Assembly: GCA_020436165.1 (NCBI GenBank)
Contig: JAGQYI010000020.1
Span: forward strand, 1 to 64,000
Reading direction: 5' to 3'
DNA: 64,000 nt
Source: Cyclobacteriaceae bacterium
GTDB taxonomy: Bacteria; Bacteroidota; Bacteroidia; Cytophagales; Cyclobacteriaceae
The notes beneath the pieces are model-generated. The model saw only the letters and a list, made by a program, of their open reading frames with translations, was not told where the DNA came from and made no database searches. The first letter of the stretch is position 1, and every line of letters starts with the position of its first letter. Below, in pieces: positions 55,204 to 62,912 of the stretch. Made by a program: the position numbers and the translations under genes.

Positions 55204-55644
55204 CTAGAATCTCCAGCGGGCATTCAAGCCCCAACCAGGCCTAAATGAATAATCTCCGACAATAGGAATAGTAGGCCTGAAATCTATTCCCAGAGTTAAT
55301 GGAAATGGAAACTGGTATTCAACACCCACATCACCTGTTATGCCAAGTAGAAAGGGGTCTCCAATCAAAACAGAAGCACCCACACCAGGGTAGAACATAA
55401 ACCCTTCGGCAAACGGAAATTGCCAGTCATATAAAGCGGTTACGCCAACTCCTACACTATTGAAATCTGCTGTGGCGTGTAGCCTGTTGGCAGAAAGGGG
55501 CATGGCAAAGTCAATACCTGCTCCTGCAGCAAAATAATCACCAAAGCGCAAACCAAGCTCATATCCCTCAGTTTGTGCCTGGGCATTGTGCGAAGCAAAG
55601 AATACTAGACCAGCCAAAGCAAATACGGATACTATTTTTTTCAT
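55204..55644 (-). CDS. small outer-membrane beta-barrel protein
   Basis: A 146-aa protein with a signal peptide (MKKIVSVFALAGLVFFASHNAQAQ) and short amphipathic strands ending GWGLNARWRF with a terminal Phe, as in eight-stranded OmpA/OmpW-like barrels. GYELGLRFGDYFAAGAGIDF and FYPGVGASVL are typical. It may be an OmpX-like structural protein; no clear family. Its start and that of the divergent DUF1684 gene are 36 nt apart. Confidence 0.7.
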   Translation of the reverse strand: MKKIVSVFALAGLVFFASHNAQAQTEGYELGLRFGDYFAAGAGIDFAMPLSANRLHATADFNSVGVGVTALYDWQFPFAEGFMFYPGVGASVLIGDPFLLGITGDVGVEYQFPFPLTLGIDFRPTIPIVGDYSFRPGWGLNARWRF

Positions 55645-55680
55645 AGTTTTGAATTTTACATTTTTACTAAGATAGAAAAT

Positions 55681-56583
55681 ATGAAGTATAGGTTACAATT
55701 TAAACAACGTAAGTTACATTTTTTAATTGCCATGCTTATGGGTTTCTCTTTGGTAAGTTGTAAAGAGGAAGATCCCGAATATCTTAAGTCCATTGAACAA
55801 TGGCACAAAGACCGTATCAACTACCTTAAAAGTGAGGAAGGGTTTATCAATTTGGCAGGTTTATACTGGCTCGAAGAGGGTTCCAACAGCTTTGGTGCAG
55901 ATAGCGCAAATGCCGTTGTTTTCCCCAACAAGGCCAATGCCAATATGGGTAATCTTATTCTGAAAGATTCAACTGTTTACCTGGTATCAAATGCTGCCAT
56001 TACGATAAATGGAGAACCTGCAGCCGATACCACACTGGTTTACAACGATTCAACGGATGTTGAAATGCGCTATAAAAGTTTGCTGTGGTTTGTAATTAAA
56101 AGAGGGAAGAACATAGGTATCCGGTTGCGGGATTTTGACAACCCTTCTTTGGCGGCATTCGATTCCATCGATTATTACCCTACCAACCCCAACTTGAAAC
56201 TCAAGGCAACCTGGAGACCCTATGATCCTCCTAAAAGTGCAGATTTTCAAAACATGGTGGGCATGACCATCAACTATCCGGTCTATGGAGCTTTTAATTT
56301 TGAAATAGATGGTAAAGAATACAGTCTGGAACCTATCGGAGAGCCGGAGCCTGAAGGTTATTTTGTGATGTTCTACGATAAAACGAGTGGGCATAGCACA
56401 TACGGTAGTGGACGGTATTTGTATGTTCCGGTGCCTGATCAAAATGGAAAGACCATCGTAGATTTTAATAAGGCATTTAACCCTCCCTGTGCATTCACTG
56501 AATTTGCTACCTGTCTCTTTCCTCATAAAGAAAACAGATTACCAATTTTTATAAAAGCAGGGGAAAAGTTTTCAGGTCATTAG
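55681..56583 (+). CDS. DUF1684 lipoprotein
   Basis: A 300-aa DUF1684 protein with a lipoprotein signal (LIAMLMGFSLVSC). The family motifs are HKDRINYLKSEEGFINLAGLYWLEEGSNSFG, RPYDPPKSADF, and the C-terminal TYGSGRYLYVPVPD followed by DFNKAFNPPCAF. The family's function is unknown. The ATG is directly downstream of a divergent promoter region. Confidence 0.92.
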   Translation: MKYRLQFKQRKLHFLIAMLMGFSLVSCKEEDPEYLKSIEQWHKDRINYLKSEEGFINLAGLYWLEEGSNSFGADSANAVVFPNKANANMGNLILKDSTVYLVSNAAITINGEPAADTTLVYNDSTDVEMRYKSLLWFVIKRGKNIGIRLRDFDNPSLAAFDSIDYYPTNPNLKLKATWRPYDPPKSADFQNMVGMTINYPVYGAFNFEIDGKEYSLEPIGEPEPEGYFVMFYDKTSGHSTYGSGRYLYVPVPDQNGKTIVDFNKAFNPPCAFTEFATCLFPHKENRLPIFIKAGEKFSGH

Positions 56584-56591
56584 TACATTTG
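56584..56591 (+). promoter_or_regulatory. candidate -7 element of the MORN-like gene
   Basis: TACATTTG starts at the base after the DUF1684 stop codon, 32 nt before the next ATG; it matches TAnnTTTG. Confidence 0.4.
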
Positions 56592-56623
56592 AGTATTCAA
56601 TTTTCACTAAAAAAGCTGGTACT

Positions 56624-57205
56624 ATGAAACAGATAATTGTTCTTGTTGGTTTTATTTTTTTAATGTCGTGTAACACATCTATGGATAAGTCTCCTGCATC
56701 TGCCGAAAGTGGTTTGCCAGAGGGTGCCATTGAGCAACCGTTTGAAGACAATCCTGGTATGTCAGTAGTTACAACCAACGATTCGCAAGGTAACCTGTCT
56801 GCCTATGGCATTTATGTAAATGGTGTACGCGAAGGCTCCTGGGTTGAATACCATCCCAACGGGCATGTAAAAGCAATTTACGGGTACGTAAAAGGCCAAA
56901 AAGAAGGGCAGGCTGTTGAGCTTGACGACAGAGGCCAGTTGCTGGAGCGTTTTACCTACCACAACGATGTGCTTAACGGGCCCTATACCAAGTACAACCG
57001 TTCTCAAATAAAAGAAGAACGCAACTATAAAGATGGTAAGTTGGACGGCCAGACCAAAATCTATTACGACAACAGGAAAATAATGGAAGAGAGCATGTAT
57101 AAAAATGGCATTCGGGATGGCATTGGCCGCTGGTACGATCAGGAAGGTAATTTAATGTTTGAGTACACTTATAAGGATGGCGAGTTGATCAAAGACAAAG
57201 AGTAA
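56624..57205 (+). CDS. MORN-repeat (YwqK-like) lipoprotein
   Basis: A 193-aa protein with a lipobox (FIFLMSC) and repeated MORN-variant units, each like GSWVEYHPNGHVKAIYGYVKGQKEGQAVEL, KDGKLDGQTKIYYDN and DGIGRWYDQEGNLMFEYTY (about residues 65-190). YwqK family proteins were named as antitoxins, but lipid-anchored MORN proteins in Bacteroidota are widespread and no toxin is nearby. The repeats probably bind a partner. Confidence 0.85.
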   Translation: MKQIIVLVGFIFLMSCNTSMDKSPASAESGLPEGAIEQPFEDNPGMSVVTTNDSQGNLSAYGIYVNGVREGSWVEYHPNGHVKAIYGYVKGQKEGQAVELDDRGQLLERFTYHNDVLNGPYTKYNRSQIKEERNYKDGKLDGQTKIYYDNRKIMEESMYKNGIRDGIGRWYDQEGNLMFEYTYKDGELIKDKE

Positions 57206-57211
57206 ATCTTG

Positions 57212-57700
57212 ATGGACGTAAAGGATAATTGGGTGGATATCCGAAAGCACTTTAACAAGGCTTTTCGATCCAATTTTTATGTTTCCATTGCCTCTGTTGA
57301 CGAAGATAATAAACCAACGGTAACTCCTATCGGTTCGCTTTTTTTAAACCGGGACCAAACGGGTTATTATTTTGAAAAATATCCCCAAAGTCTTCCTAGG
57401 CATGCTGAGGCCAATCCTAATATTTGTGCCCTGGCAGTTAATAGTAGTGTGTTCTTTTGGCTCAAATCTCTTTTCAGGGGTAAGTTCAAATCCAGTCCGG
57501 CAATCAAGCTTTACGGAGTGCTGGAAAATCGCAGACCGGCTACACCGGAAGAAATAATTCGCTTACAAAAAAGAATGCGGGCAACCCGGGGAATGAAAGG
57601 CAACACCTATTTATGGGGTGATATGCAATGTGTCAGAGATATTAGATTTGACAGGGCTGAAAGTGTCAAATTAGGAGAAATGACTTCTGGGTTGAGCTAA
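57212..57700 (+). CDS. FMN-binding split-barrel (PNPOx-like) protein
   Basis: A 162-aa protein (ATG at 57212, one codon after a TTG). FYVSIASVDEDNKPTVTPIGSLFLNRDQTGYYF and NPNICALAVNSS are typical of the pyridoxamine 5'-phosphate oxidase-like flavin-binding fold. These proteins bind FMN, F420 or heme; no more specific activity can be read. It is 6 nt after the MORN-like gene. Confidence 0.8.
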   Translation: MDVKDNWVDIRKHFNKAFRSNFYVSIASVDEDNKPTVTPIGSLFLNRDQTGYYFEKYPQSLPRHAEANPNICALAVNSSVFFWLKSLFRGKFKSSPAIKLYGVLENRRPATPEEIIRLQKRMRATRGMKGNTYLWGDMQCVRDIRFDRAESVKLGEMTSGLS

Positions 57701-57703
57701 GAA

Positions 57704-57770
57704 GAAGCTTCCGGATAAGAAACTACTCCTTAGCCGTAAGGTCTTATAAAAACATTCCCCCGGAAGCTTC
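57704..57770. repeat. 11-bp inverted repeat across a convergent gene junction
   Basis: GAAGCTTCCGG (57704-57714) and CCGGAAGCTTC (57760-57770) pair perfectly over a 45-nt spacer with an inner CCTTA-GCCG-TAAGG hairpin (57728-57741). The right arm lies in the last codons of the SDR gene, the left arm 4 nt after the FMN gene. It may be a bidirectional terminator, although no T-run follows. Confidence 0.5.
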
Positions 57771-58499
57771 AATTCTTTGCCCGTTGATCCAATAGGCTTC
57801 GTCTGTGCAAAGGAAAGCGACAATACTTCCGATGTCATCGGCCTTGCCCACTCTGCCCAAAGCAGTCTGGCTTGCCAAAAAGCCTTTCATTTGTGGATTG
57901 TTGCGGATGGCTGCGTTGTTAAAATCGGTTTCAATGGCACCGGGTGCTACCACATTTGCCCGAATACCACGCTGGCCATATTCCTTGGCCACGTATTTTG
58001 CGAGCGTTTCAATGGCCGATTTTAGCGAGGAATAAACCGAATAGCCGGGTACACAGAAACGGGTAGTACCTGATGAAATGAATAGTACCCCGCCATTGTC
58101 GTTCATTCTTGAAAGGAATTTTTGTGTTAGAAAATAAACACCTTTGTAATGAATGCTCATTAATCTGTCAAAGTCTTCTTCCGTTACCTGCTCAATGGGC
58201 AGGGTAGCCCCAACACCTGCGTTGTTTATGAGAAAATCGATTTTATCGGTATTCCATTTTTTATGAAGCATTTGGGAAACCTGTTCCATAAAAGCATCAA
58301 ATGTTTTTACATTCCCTGCATCCAGCGAAAGCGCAGCAGCTTTTTGACCGTTTTGTTCAATAAGCGCTACTACTTTTTCTGCCTCTTCTTTATTGGTTAA
58401 ATAGGTAAGAATTACATCAATTCCTTTTTTCGAAAGTTCAATAGCCATGTCTTTTCCAAGCCCCCGGCTACCTCCTGTTACTAGAGCAATTTTTGCCAT
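57744..58499 (-). CDS. short-chain dehydrogenase/reductase (FabG-like)
   Basis: A 251-aa SDR. The glycine motif is TGGSRGLGKD, with NNAGVGA, SSGTT and the catalytic YSVYSSLKSAIE region (Tyr-x3-Lys) and a C-terminal GQRIEASGGMFL. It is a classical SDR, similar to 3-oxoacyl-ACP reductases and related dehydrogenases; substrate unknown. Likely controlled by the AraC-like regulator encoded upstream. Confidence 0.9.
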   Translation of the reverse strand: MAKIALVTGGSRGLGKDMAIELSKKGIDVILTYLTNKEEAEKVVALIEQNGQKAAALSLDAGNVKTFDAFMEQVSQMLHKKWNTDKIDFLINNAGVGATLPIEQVTEEDFDRLMSIHYKGVYFLTQKFLSRMNDNGGVLFISSGTTRFCVPGYSVYSSLKSAIETLAKYVAKEYGQRGIRANVVAPGAIETDFNNAAIRNNPQMKGFLASQTALGRVGKADDIGSIVAFLCTDEAYWINGQRIEASGGMFL

Positions 58500-58533
58500 G
58501 ATTTCAAGATTTTAGTTGTTATCTGTTTCGAAT

Positions 58534-58541
58534 CAAAGGTA
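58534..58541 (-). promoter_or_regulatory. candidate -7 element of the SDR gene
   Basis: On the minus strand TACCTTTG matches TAnnTTTG, 34 nt before the SDR ATG, in the gap to the AraC gene. Confidence 0.35.
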
Positions 58542-58613
58542 GTATGGCTCCCTTAACCCGGCATAACCTCTTTCCCATAATAGATGACCATTTTCAAAGA
58601 AATAGCCAGGCTC

Positions 58614-59513
58614 CTACGATTTTCGGTATTCTAAGGGTGAAAGCTGGGTAAGTTTTTTGAAAAAGCGGCTAAAGTGGGTTGCCTCGCTGTATCCTAAACG
58701 GTATCCTATTTCTTTTGAAGACAGGTTGGTGTTTTTCAAAAGCGCTTTTGCAGCCGAAAGTAAGCGTTCTGAAATCCAGTCGTTTACTGTTTTGCCGGTT
58801 TTACTTTTGATAACGTTGTTCAGGTAGTTCGGGTGCAGGTGCAGTGCATCGGCATAGTCCTGCACTCGGTAATTGTACATGCTTCCTGGGTTGGTTAGTC
58901 CTTTAAATTGCTCTTCGAGCAAATGCTTAAAAGATTTTACTATTTGTGAGTTTCGATCGCCTTCTTCCAAGGGGTTATACGATTGCCAGAACTGCTCTTT
59001 GATTTTTAAAAGAAGCACAACAAAAAGATTTCCAAGTATACGGTTTTTGTAATTAGATGATTTTTGAAACTCCGTGTATATCTGCAAATAAATAGCTTCA
59101 AACTCTTTGAATGCTTCAGAGCTAATGAATATGGGCGGAACCGTTTCGGCTAAAAGAAAAGGAAATTCATCGAATATATCCGGGTGCACATTTTCGCGCA
59201 GAAAGGTTTCCGTAAGCGTTATAATGTACGAATCTCTCGCTTCCTCAATTTCAAATGCTTTGATATGTCCGGGGTTGGTGAAATAGATTGTGCCGGAATC
59301 ATAGGAAAATGTTTGAGCATCCGTGGTATAATTTCCTTTTCCATCTTTTACAAAAACGAATGAAAAATATTCAGCCCTGAAAACAGGCGATTTGAATGGG
59401 AAATTCAAATGAATACCAGGAAGAAAGTGGATGGTAAAATCCAACTCCTGCTCAATAGGAAGGTTCAGCGACCTGTACAGATCTGAAATAGAATGGTGAA
59501 CGGTTATTGACAC
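58614..59513 (-). CDS. AraC-family transcriptional regulator
   Basis: A 299-aa regulator. The N-terminal cupin-like effector domain (about 20-150) and the C-terminal double HTH (about 205-299; VNDWISERLLSAAKALLKNTNLSSKEIGYRLGYSEATHFSRFFKKLTQLSPLEYR) are clear. It lies upstream of and in the same direction as the SDR gene, 114 nt apart, so it may activate it. Effector unknown. Confidence 0.94.
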   Translation of the reverse strand: MSITVHHSISDLYRSLNLPIEQELDFTIHFLPGIHLNFPFKSPVFRAEYFSFVFVKDGKGNYTTDAQTFSYDSGTIYFTNPGHIKAFEIEEARDSYIITLTETFLRENVHPDIFDEFPFLLAETVPPIFISSEAFKEFEAIYLQIYTEFQKSSNYKNRILGNLFVVLLLKIKEQFWQSYNPLEEGDRNSQIVKSFKHLLEEQFKGLTNPGSMYNYRVQDYADALHLHPNYLNNVIKSKTGKTVNDWISERLLSAAKALLKNTNLSSKEIGYRLGYSEATHFSRFFKKLTQLSPLEYRKS

Positions 59514-59551
59514 AAATGCGTTACAGTTTGAGCTCTAAATTAACAAAGTGG

Positions 59552-60163
59552 TCAATTTAAATCCGCATGATTTCTGCTTTCGCCATAATAATAATTGTTT
59601 AAAATAGATTCCATTTCTTTTTCACCTTTAGAAACAGCGGAAATCTCTTCCCAAATCTGATCATCTACTAATGGCCGTAGCGGCTGTGCTAATTGTGGTA
59701 TTTTGCCAAACACCTTTAGCAGCTTTTTGTCCCAAACCTTATAGTATTTAAGCAGGTCGTTTGGGTAAACCACTTTTCTTCGCGTTTTCTCATCAATGCC
59801 TCTGAATGGTTGGGCAATGTTCAGGTAGCCATAGTCATCAGTAAGCTGTTCGCCAATATGTATATCCCTGATAGCAATTTCAAAATCGTAGGCTGTGGTA
59901 AGGCAATTGGAATTAAAACTGTGGTTTACGTACCGGCCGTTGTCCCAGCAAAGGATAAAATGGCCGTTATTATCTCTAAATGTGTAAGTATCCAGGATGT
60001 CCTGGTAAATGGGTTTCATTGACTGAAACTCGTCTGCGCTGAACTGCCTATCCAGCTTGTCTAACACCCAGGTTATGGTACCTGCAGGTATAAACTCCGT
60101 GGCAACAACTCCGTATCCCACTTCGTTGCTGATGAACCTAAGTTCGGTTTTGGGGTGTATCAT
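59552..60163 (-). CDS. SET domain protein
   Basis: A 203-aa protein with a SET methyltransferase core. KTELRFISNEVGYGVVATEFIPAGTITWVLD is the N-terminal SET strand pattern, RYVNHSFNSNCL is the N-H-S-x-N motif, and GEQLTDDYGYL is the ExLxxDY-like ending, with a C-terminal helical part. SET enzymes methylate protein lysines with S-adenosylmethionine; bacterial targets are mostly unknown. A post-SET zinc site is not seen. Confidence 0.88.
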   Translation of the reverse strand: MIHPKTELRFISNEVGYGVVATEFIPAGTITWVLDKLDRQFSADEFQSMKPIYQDILDTYTFRDNNGHFILCWDNGRYVNHSFNSNCLTTAYDFEIAIRDIHIGEQLTDDYGYLNIAQPFRGIDEKTRRKVVYPNDLLKYYKVWDKKLLKVFGKIPQLAQPLRPLVDDQIWEEISAVSKGEKEMESILNNYYYGESRNHADLN

Positions 60164-60243
60164 CTTACGCCTAATAAACGCAAAGTATAGTATCGCGAAA
60201 GACGATAAAAGATTCGAAAAAGTTGTGTTCGGAAGATTATTTT

Positions 60244-61206
60244 TTATACTGGCTTTTTAAGCCTTGCCTTATCTTTCTTTCCAAAAATAACAGAAGCCAA
60301 AATACCAATGGTTAACGAAACAAGAATGAAAACCAAAGACACATAACTTGGGAGTTTATAATGGTTCACCAGCATCATTTTAACCCCAACAAAAACAAGG
60401 ATAAAAACAAGGCTAAACTTCATGTAGCGAAACTTATCCATCATGTTGGCCAAAAAGAAGTAAAGACTACGAAGTCCCAGTATGGCAAAAATATTGGATG
60501 AAAATACGATAAAAGGATTGAGCGTAACCGCGAAAATTGCAGGGATGGAATCCACCGCAAAAAGCACATCGGTAAACTCGATAACCACAAGTGTGGCAAA
60601 GGAGGCTGTTAGAAACCTTTTGCCGTTTTCCTTAATCATAAAACTATGTCCGCGATGGTCCCAGTTGATTGGGTAGATTCGCGACATAAATTTTAACAGA
60701 GGGTTTTCCTGGTAATCCACATCATCGTTTCTGGCAACCATCATTCGTATGGCAGAAAAAATCAAAATGCCTCCGAATATGTAGGTCGACCACTCAAAGT
60801 GCTCTATGAAAGAAGTGCCCGCCAGGATCATAATTCCTCTGAATATGATAGCTCCCAGAATTCCCCAAAACAGGATTCGGTGCTGGTATTTGGCTTCTAT
60901 CTGGAAATAGGAAAATATAATGGCTATTACAAAAATGTTGTCAAGGCTAAGCGATTTTTCAATCAGATAGCCTGAATAATACTTTAGCATAGCATCGGTT
61001 GGGGCTAAACCTGCATGGTTAACTCCATACAGATTTTTATCGAACATGTAATAAACAGCAATGCCAAAAAGCATGGAAATAAAGATCCAAACCAATGTCC
61101 AAAGCAATGACTCTTTCATAGTTACTGCTTTATCCTTTTTATGGAACACGCCTAAATCAAGAAAGAGCAGGAAAAGAATGAGTACAAGAAATAATAGCCA
61201 AATCAT
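60244..61206 (-). CDS. TerC/Alx family membrane protein
   Basis: A 320-aa protein with about nine helices. FLDLGVFHKKDKAVTMKESLLW, GYLIEKSLSLDNIFVIAIIFSYF, FWGILGAIIFRGIMI and IEFTDVLFAVDSIPAIFAVT are the TerC signature with acidic intramembrane residues. The family exports Mn2+ or similar ions during metal secretion of enzymes; members are also linked to tellurite resistance. No upstream yybP-like riboswitch was recognised. Confidence 0.95.
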   Translation of the reverse strand: MIWLLFLVLILFLLFLDLGVFHKKDKAVTMKESLLWTLVWIFISMLFGIAVYYMFDKNLYGVNHAGLAPTDAMLKYYSGYLIEKSLSLDNIFVIAIIFSYFQIEAKYQHRILFWGILGAIIFRGIMILAGTSFIEHFEWSTYIFGGILIFSAIRMMVARNDDVDYQENPLLKFMSRIYPINWDHRGHSFMIKENGKRFLTASFATLVVIEFTDVLFAVDSIPAIFAVTLNPFIVFSSNIFAILGLRSLYFFLANMMDKFRYMKFSLVFILVFVGVKMMLVNHYKLPSYVSLVFILVSLTIGILASVIFGKKDKARLKKPV

Positions 61207-61452
61207 ACGAAAAGATTATGCTGCGAAAATAAAGGTGTTTTTGAAAAGAGTTGGCAACAATAATTTAGAAATGCCCAGATGGGACATTTTTAGTAAGGTC
61301 GGATGGCTCATAATAGATGGTTTTTTCAAAAATAGAAAATTGTCTCAAGTATTCTATAAATTATTGATTTTTAGTGTGTTTATGACAATGGTCATTACTC
61401 AGGTATGCATAACCAGTTAACTTGGTTTGTCTTTAATTTAAAAGGAAAGCAA

Positions 61453-61965
61453 ATGAAAAAGCTAAAATTTGCAATAATGGCTGCGCTGATTTTTGCCTGT
61501 TCAGCTCCGATTAACCAGGAAACAGTAAATTTTGAGGATGAGACTATCCTGATTGGCAAGGTAAATTGGGAAGGGCTAACTAAGCCACCTTTTAATGATT
61601 GGTTCAGGCCTAATTATATGCACTATGTTGTTGATTCCACCGTACTAAAGGCACTTAAAGGTAAACTGAATGATATTGAAATAGTTGTTTTTTTGGGAAC
61701 CTGGTGCAGCGACAGCCAACAGGAGGTGCCTGAATTCTATAAAATTATGGATTACCTGCAATATGATGTAAACAAAATGGAGGTAGTGGCCTTAGAAAAA
61801 CTGGAAGATAAACGAATGGTTAGCCCGCAACATGAAGAAGAAGGCTATGGGATTACCCATGTGCCCACCTTTATTTTTAAACGAAAAGGGAAAGAGATTG
61901 GAAGAATAACCGAGTATCCTGAAAAAACACTGGAAAAAGATATGGTAGGGATTATTTCGAATTAG
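61453..61965 (+). CDS. thioredoxin-like lipoprotein with a CxxS site
   Basis: The ATG at 61453 gives 170 aa with a lipoprotein signal (MKKLKFAIMAALIFAC, C16). The redox-site region is VVFLGTWCSDSQQEVPEF, where CxxC is replaced by CSDS, so only one catalytic cysteine remains, and VPTFIFKRKGKEIGRI is the cis-Pro region. It is a periplasmic thioredoxin-fold protein, presumably of the CxxS type with altered disulfide chemistry. Confidence 0.85.
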   Translation: MKKLKFAIMAALIFACSAPINQETVNFEDETILIGKVNWEGLTKPPFNDWFRPNYMHYVVDSTVLKALKGKLNDIEIVVFLGTWCSDSQQEVPEFYKIMDYLQYDVNKMEVVALEKLEDKRMVSPQHEEEGYGITHVPTFIFKRKGKEIGRITEYPEKTLEKDMVGIISN

Positions 61966-61975
61966 TAGATAAAAA

Positions 61976-62467
61976 CTACTGTTCCTTAATGGCGAAATAC
62001 AGGTATGCACCAAGGATACATACCGTAAAGCCGAGAGAAATCCAAAGCAGGTTTAATGAGCCTCCTTTATTTCCAAAGGCAAGTTCAATCAGGTTGTAGG
62101 AAATATATGCAAACAATGCTGCGATTGATGCATTTAGGATTCGGATCATTCGAGAAGCCAATTGATATTGCCTGTAAGCATTTTCTTCGGTAATCTTAAC
62201 CAGGTAGTTAAACGTGTGAGGCGATTTGTTCAGAGCAAAAAGTACTACGTAAACAATAGCTCCAATTGTCGGTAAAGTCCAGATAGCACTTTTATGACTC
62301 CAGCCATTTACTTCACCACTGGCATTAAAGTGAATTGGAATTGTTTCAGGTAAATCACCATAATTCATGATAAGTAAAGCGATCATAATTATGAGGGCGA
62401 TAGCTCCAATAATTTCTATTAGCAGGTCAATAAATTCAAGTTTTATATCAAGCTTTGGTCGATACAT
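61976..62467 (-). CDS. DUF1648 domain membrane protein
   Basis: A 163-aa protein with about four helices. The pattern MNYGDLPETIPIHFNASGEVNGWSHKS is the DUF1648 mark. Family members are sometimes fused to immunity-like or transporter-like parts; function unknown. It lies 4 nt after the DinB-like gene and faces the thioredoxin-like gene with 10 nt between the stops. Confidence 0.9.
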   Translation of the reverse strand: MYRPKLDIKLEFIDLLIEIIGAIALIIMIALLIMNYGDLPETIPIHFNASGEVNGWSHKSAIWTLPTIGAIVYVVLFALNKSPHTFNYLVKITEENAYRQYQLASRMIRILNASIAALFAYISYNLIELAFGNKGGSLNLLWISLGFTVCILGAYLYFAIKEQ

Positions 62468-62471
62468 CTGG

Positions 62472-62912
62472 CTAAGATAGTAACCTCCTGTGATAATTTA
62501 TCTGCCCAAGGTGGTAGTTAAGGTGGGCAGCCAAGTGAATTAAGAAGAAGGTCGTAGTCATGGGTCGCTTGAAAACTTCTTCAGGATAGTTAGCCTCAAG
62601 CTGTTCAGGAGTTAATTTGTCAAGGGTTTCACTAACCACTTTTTTTGCAGCGGCAATCTCAAATAGGAGAAATTCAACAGGAATGTTCTTTTGACTAAAC
62701 TCGGCATTGCGGTCGCGTTTATAGTTGGTGCCTCCCAAAACATGTCCTACAAAGTGCTGCAAATTGCCGGCAATGTGCAGGCATAAATTGCCTGCTGTAT
62801 TGCTAATGCCTTCAGGAAGGAGCCAAAGATCTCCTTCCTTTTTATACAAGTTAACTTCTTTCTCCAGCTGGGTTAAATCCCGCTCAAATATTTCCTTTAA
62901 TGCTTCTACCAT
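62472..62912 (-). CDS. DinB-like (DUF1572) protein
   Basis: A 146-aa four-helix protein. The histidines in LCLHIAGNLQHFVGHVLGG (about 49-67) and FLIHLAAHLNYHLGQINYHRRL (about 122-143) match the metal site of DinB/YfiT-like domains. Members are thiol transferases or unknown. Start overlaps the end of the upstream phosphomutase by 7 nt. Confidence 0.85.
   Translation of the reverse strand: MVEALKEIFERDLTQLEKEVNLYKKEGDLWLLPEGISNTAGNLCLHIAGNLQHFVGHVLGGTNYKRDRNAEFSQKNIPVEFLLFEIAAAKKVVSETLDKLTPEQLEANYPEEVFKRPMTTTFFLIHLAAHLNYHLGQINYHRRLLS

Noticed and set aside
56624..57205. A toxin-antitoxin system, because of the YwqK-like name
   Set aside because: No toxin candidate lies next to it and the protein is a lipid-anchored MORN-repeat protein, common in this phylum.
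61207..61452. Riboswitch or small RNA before TerC and the thioredoxin-like gene
   Set aside because: The 246-nt gap is A/T-rich with no recognisable conserved structure such as a yybP-type element.
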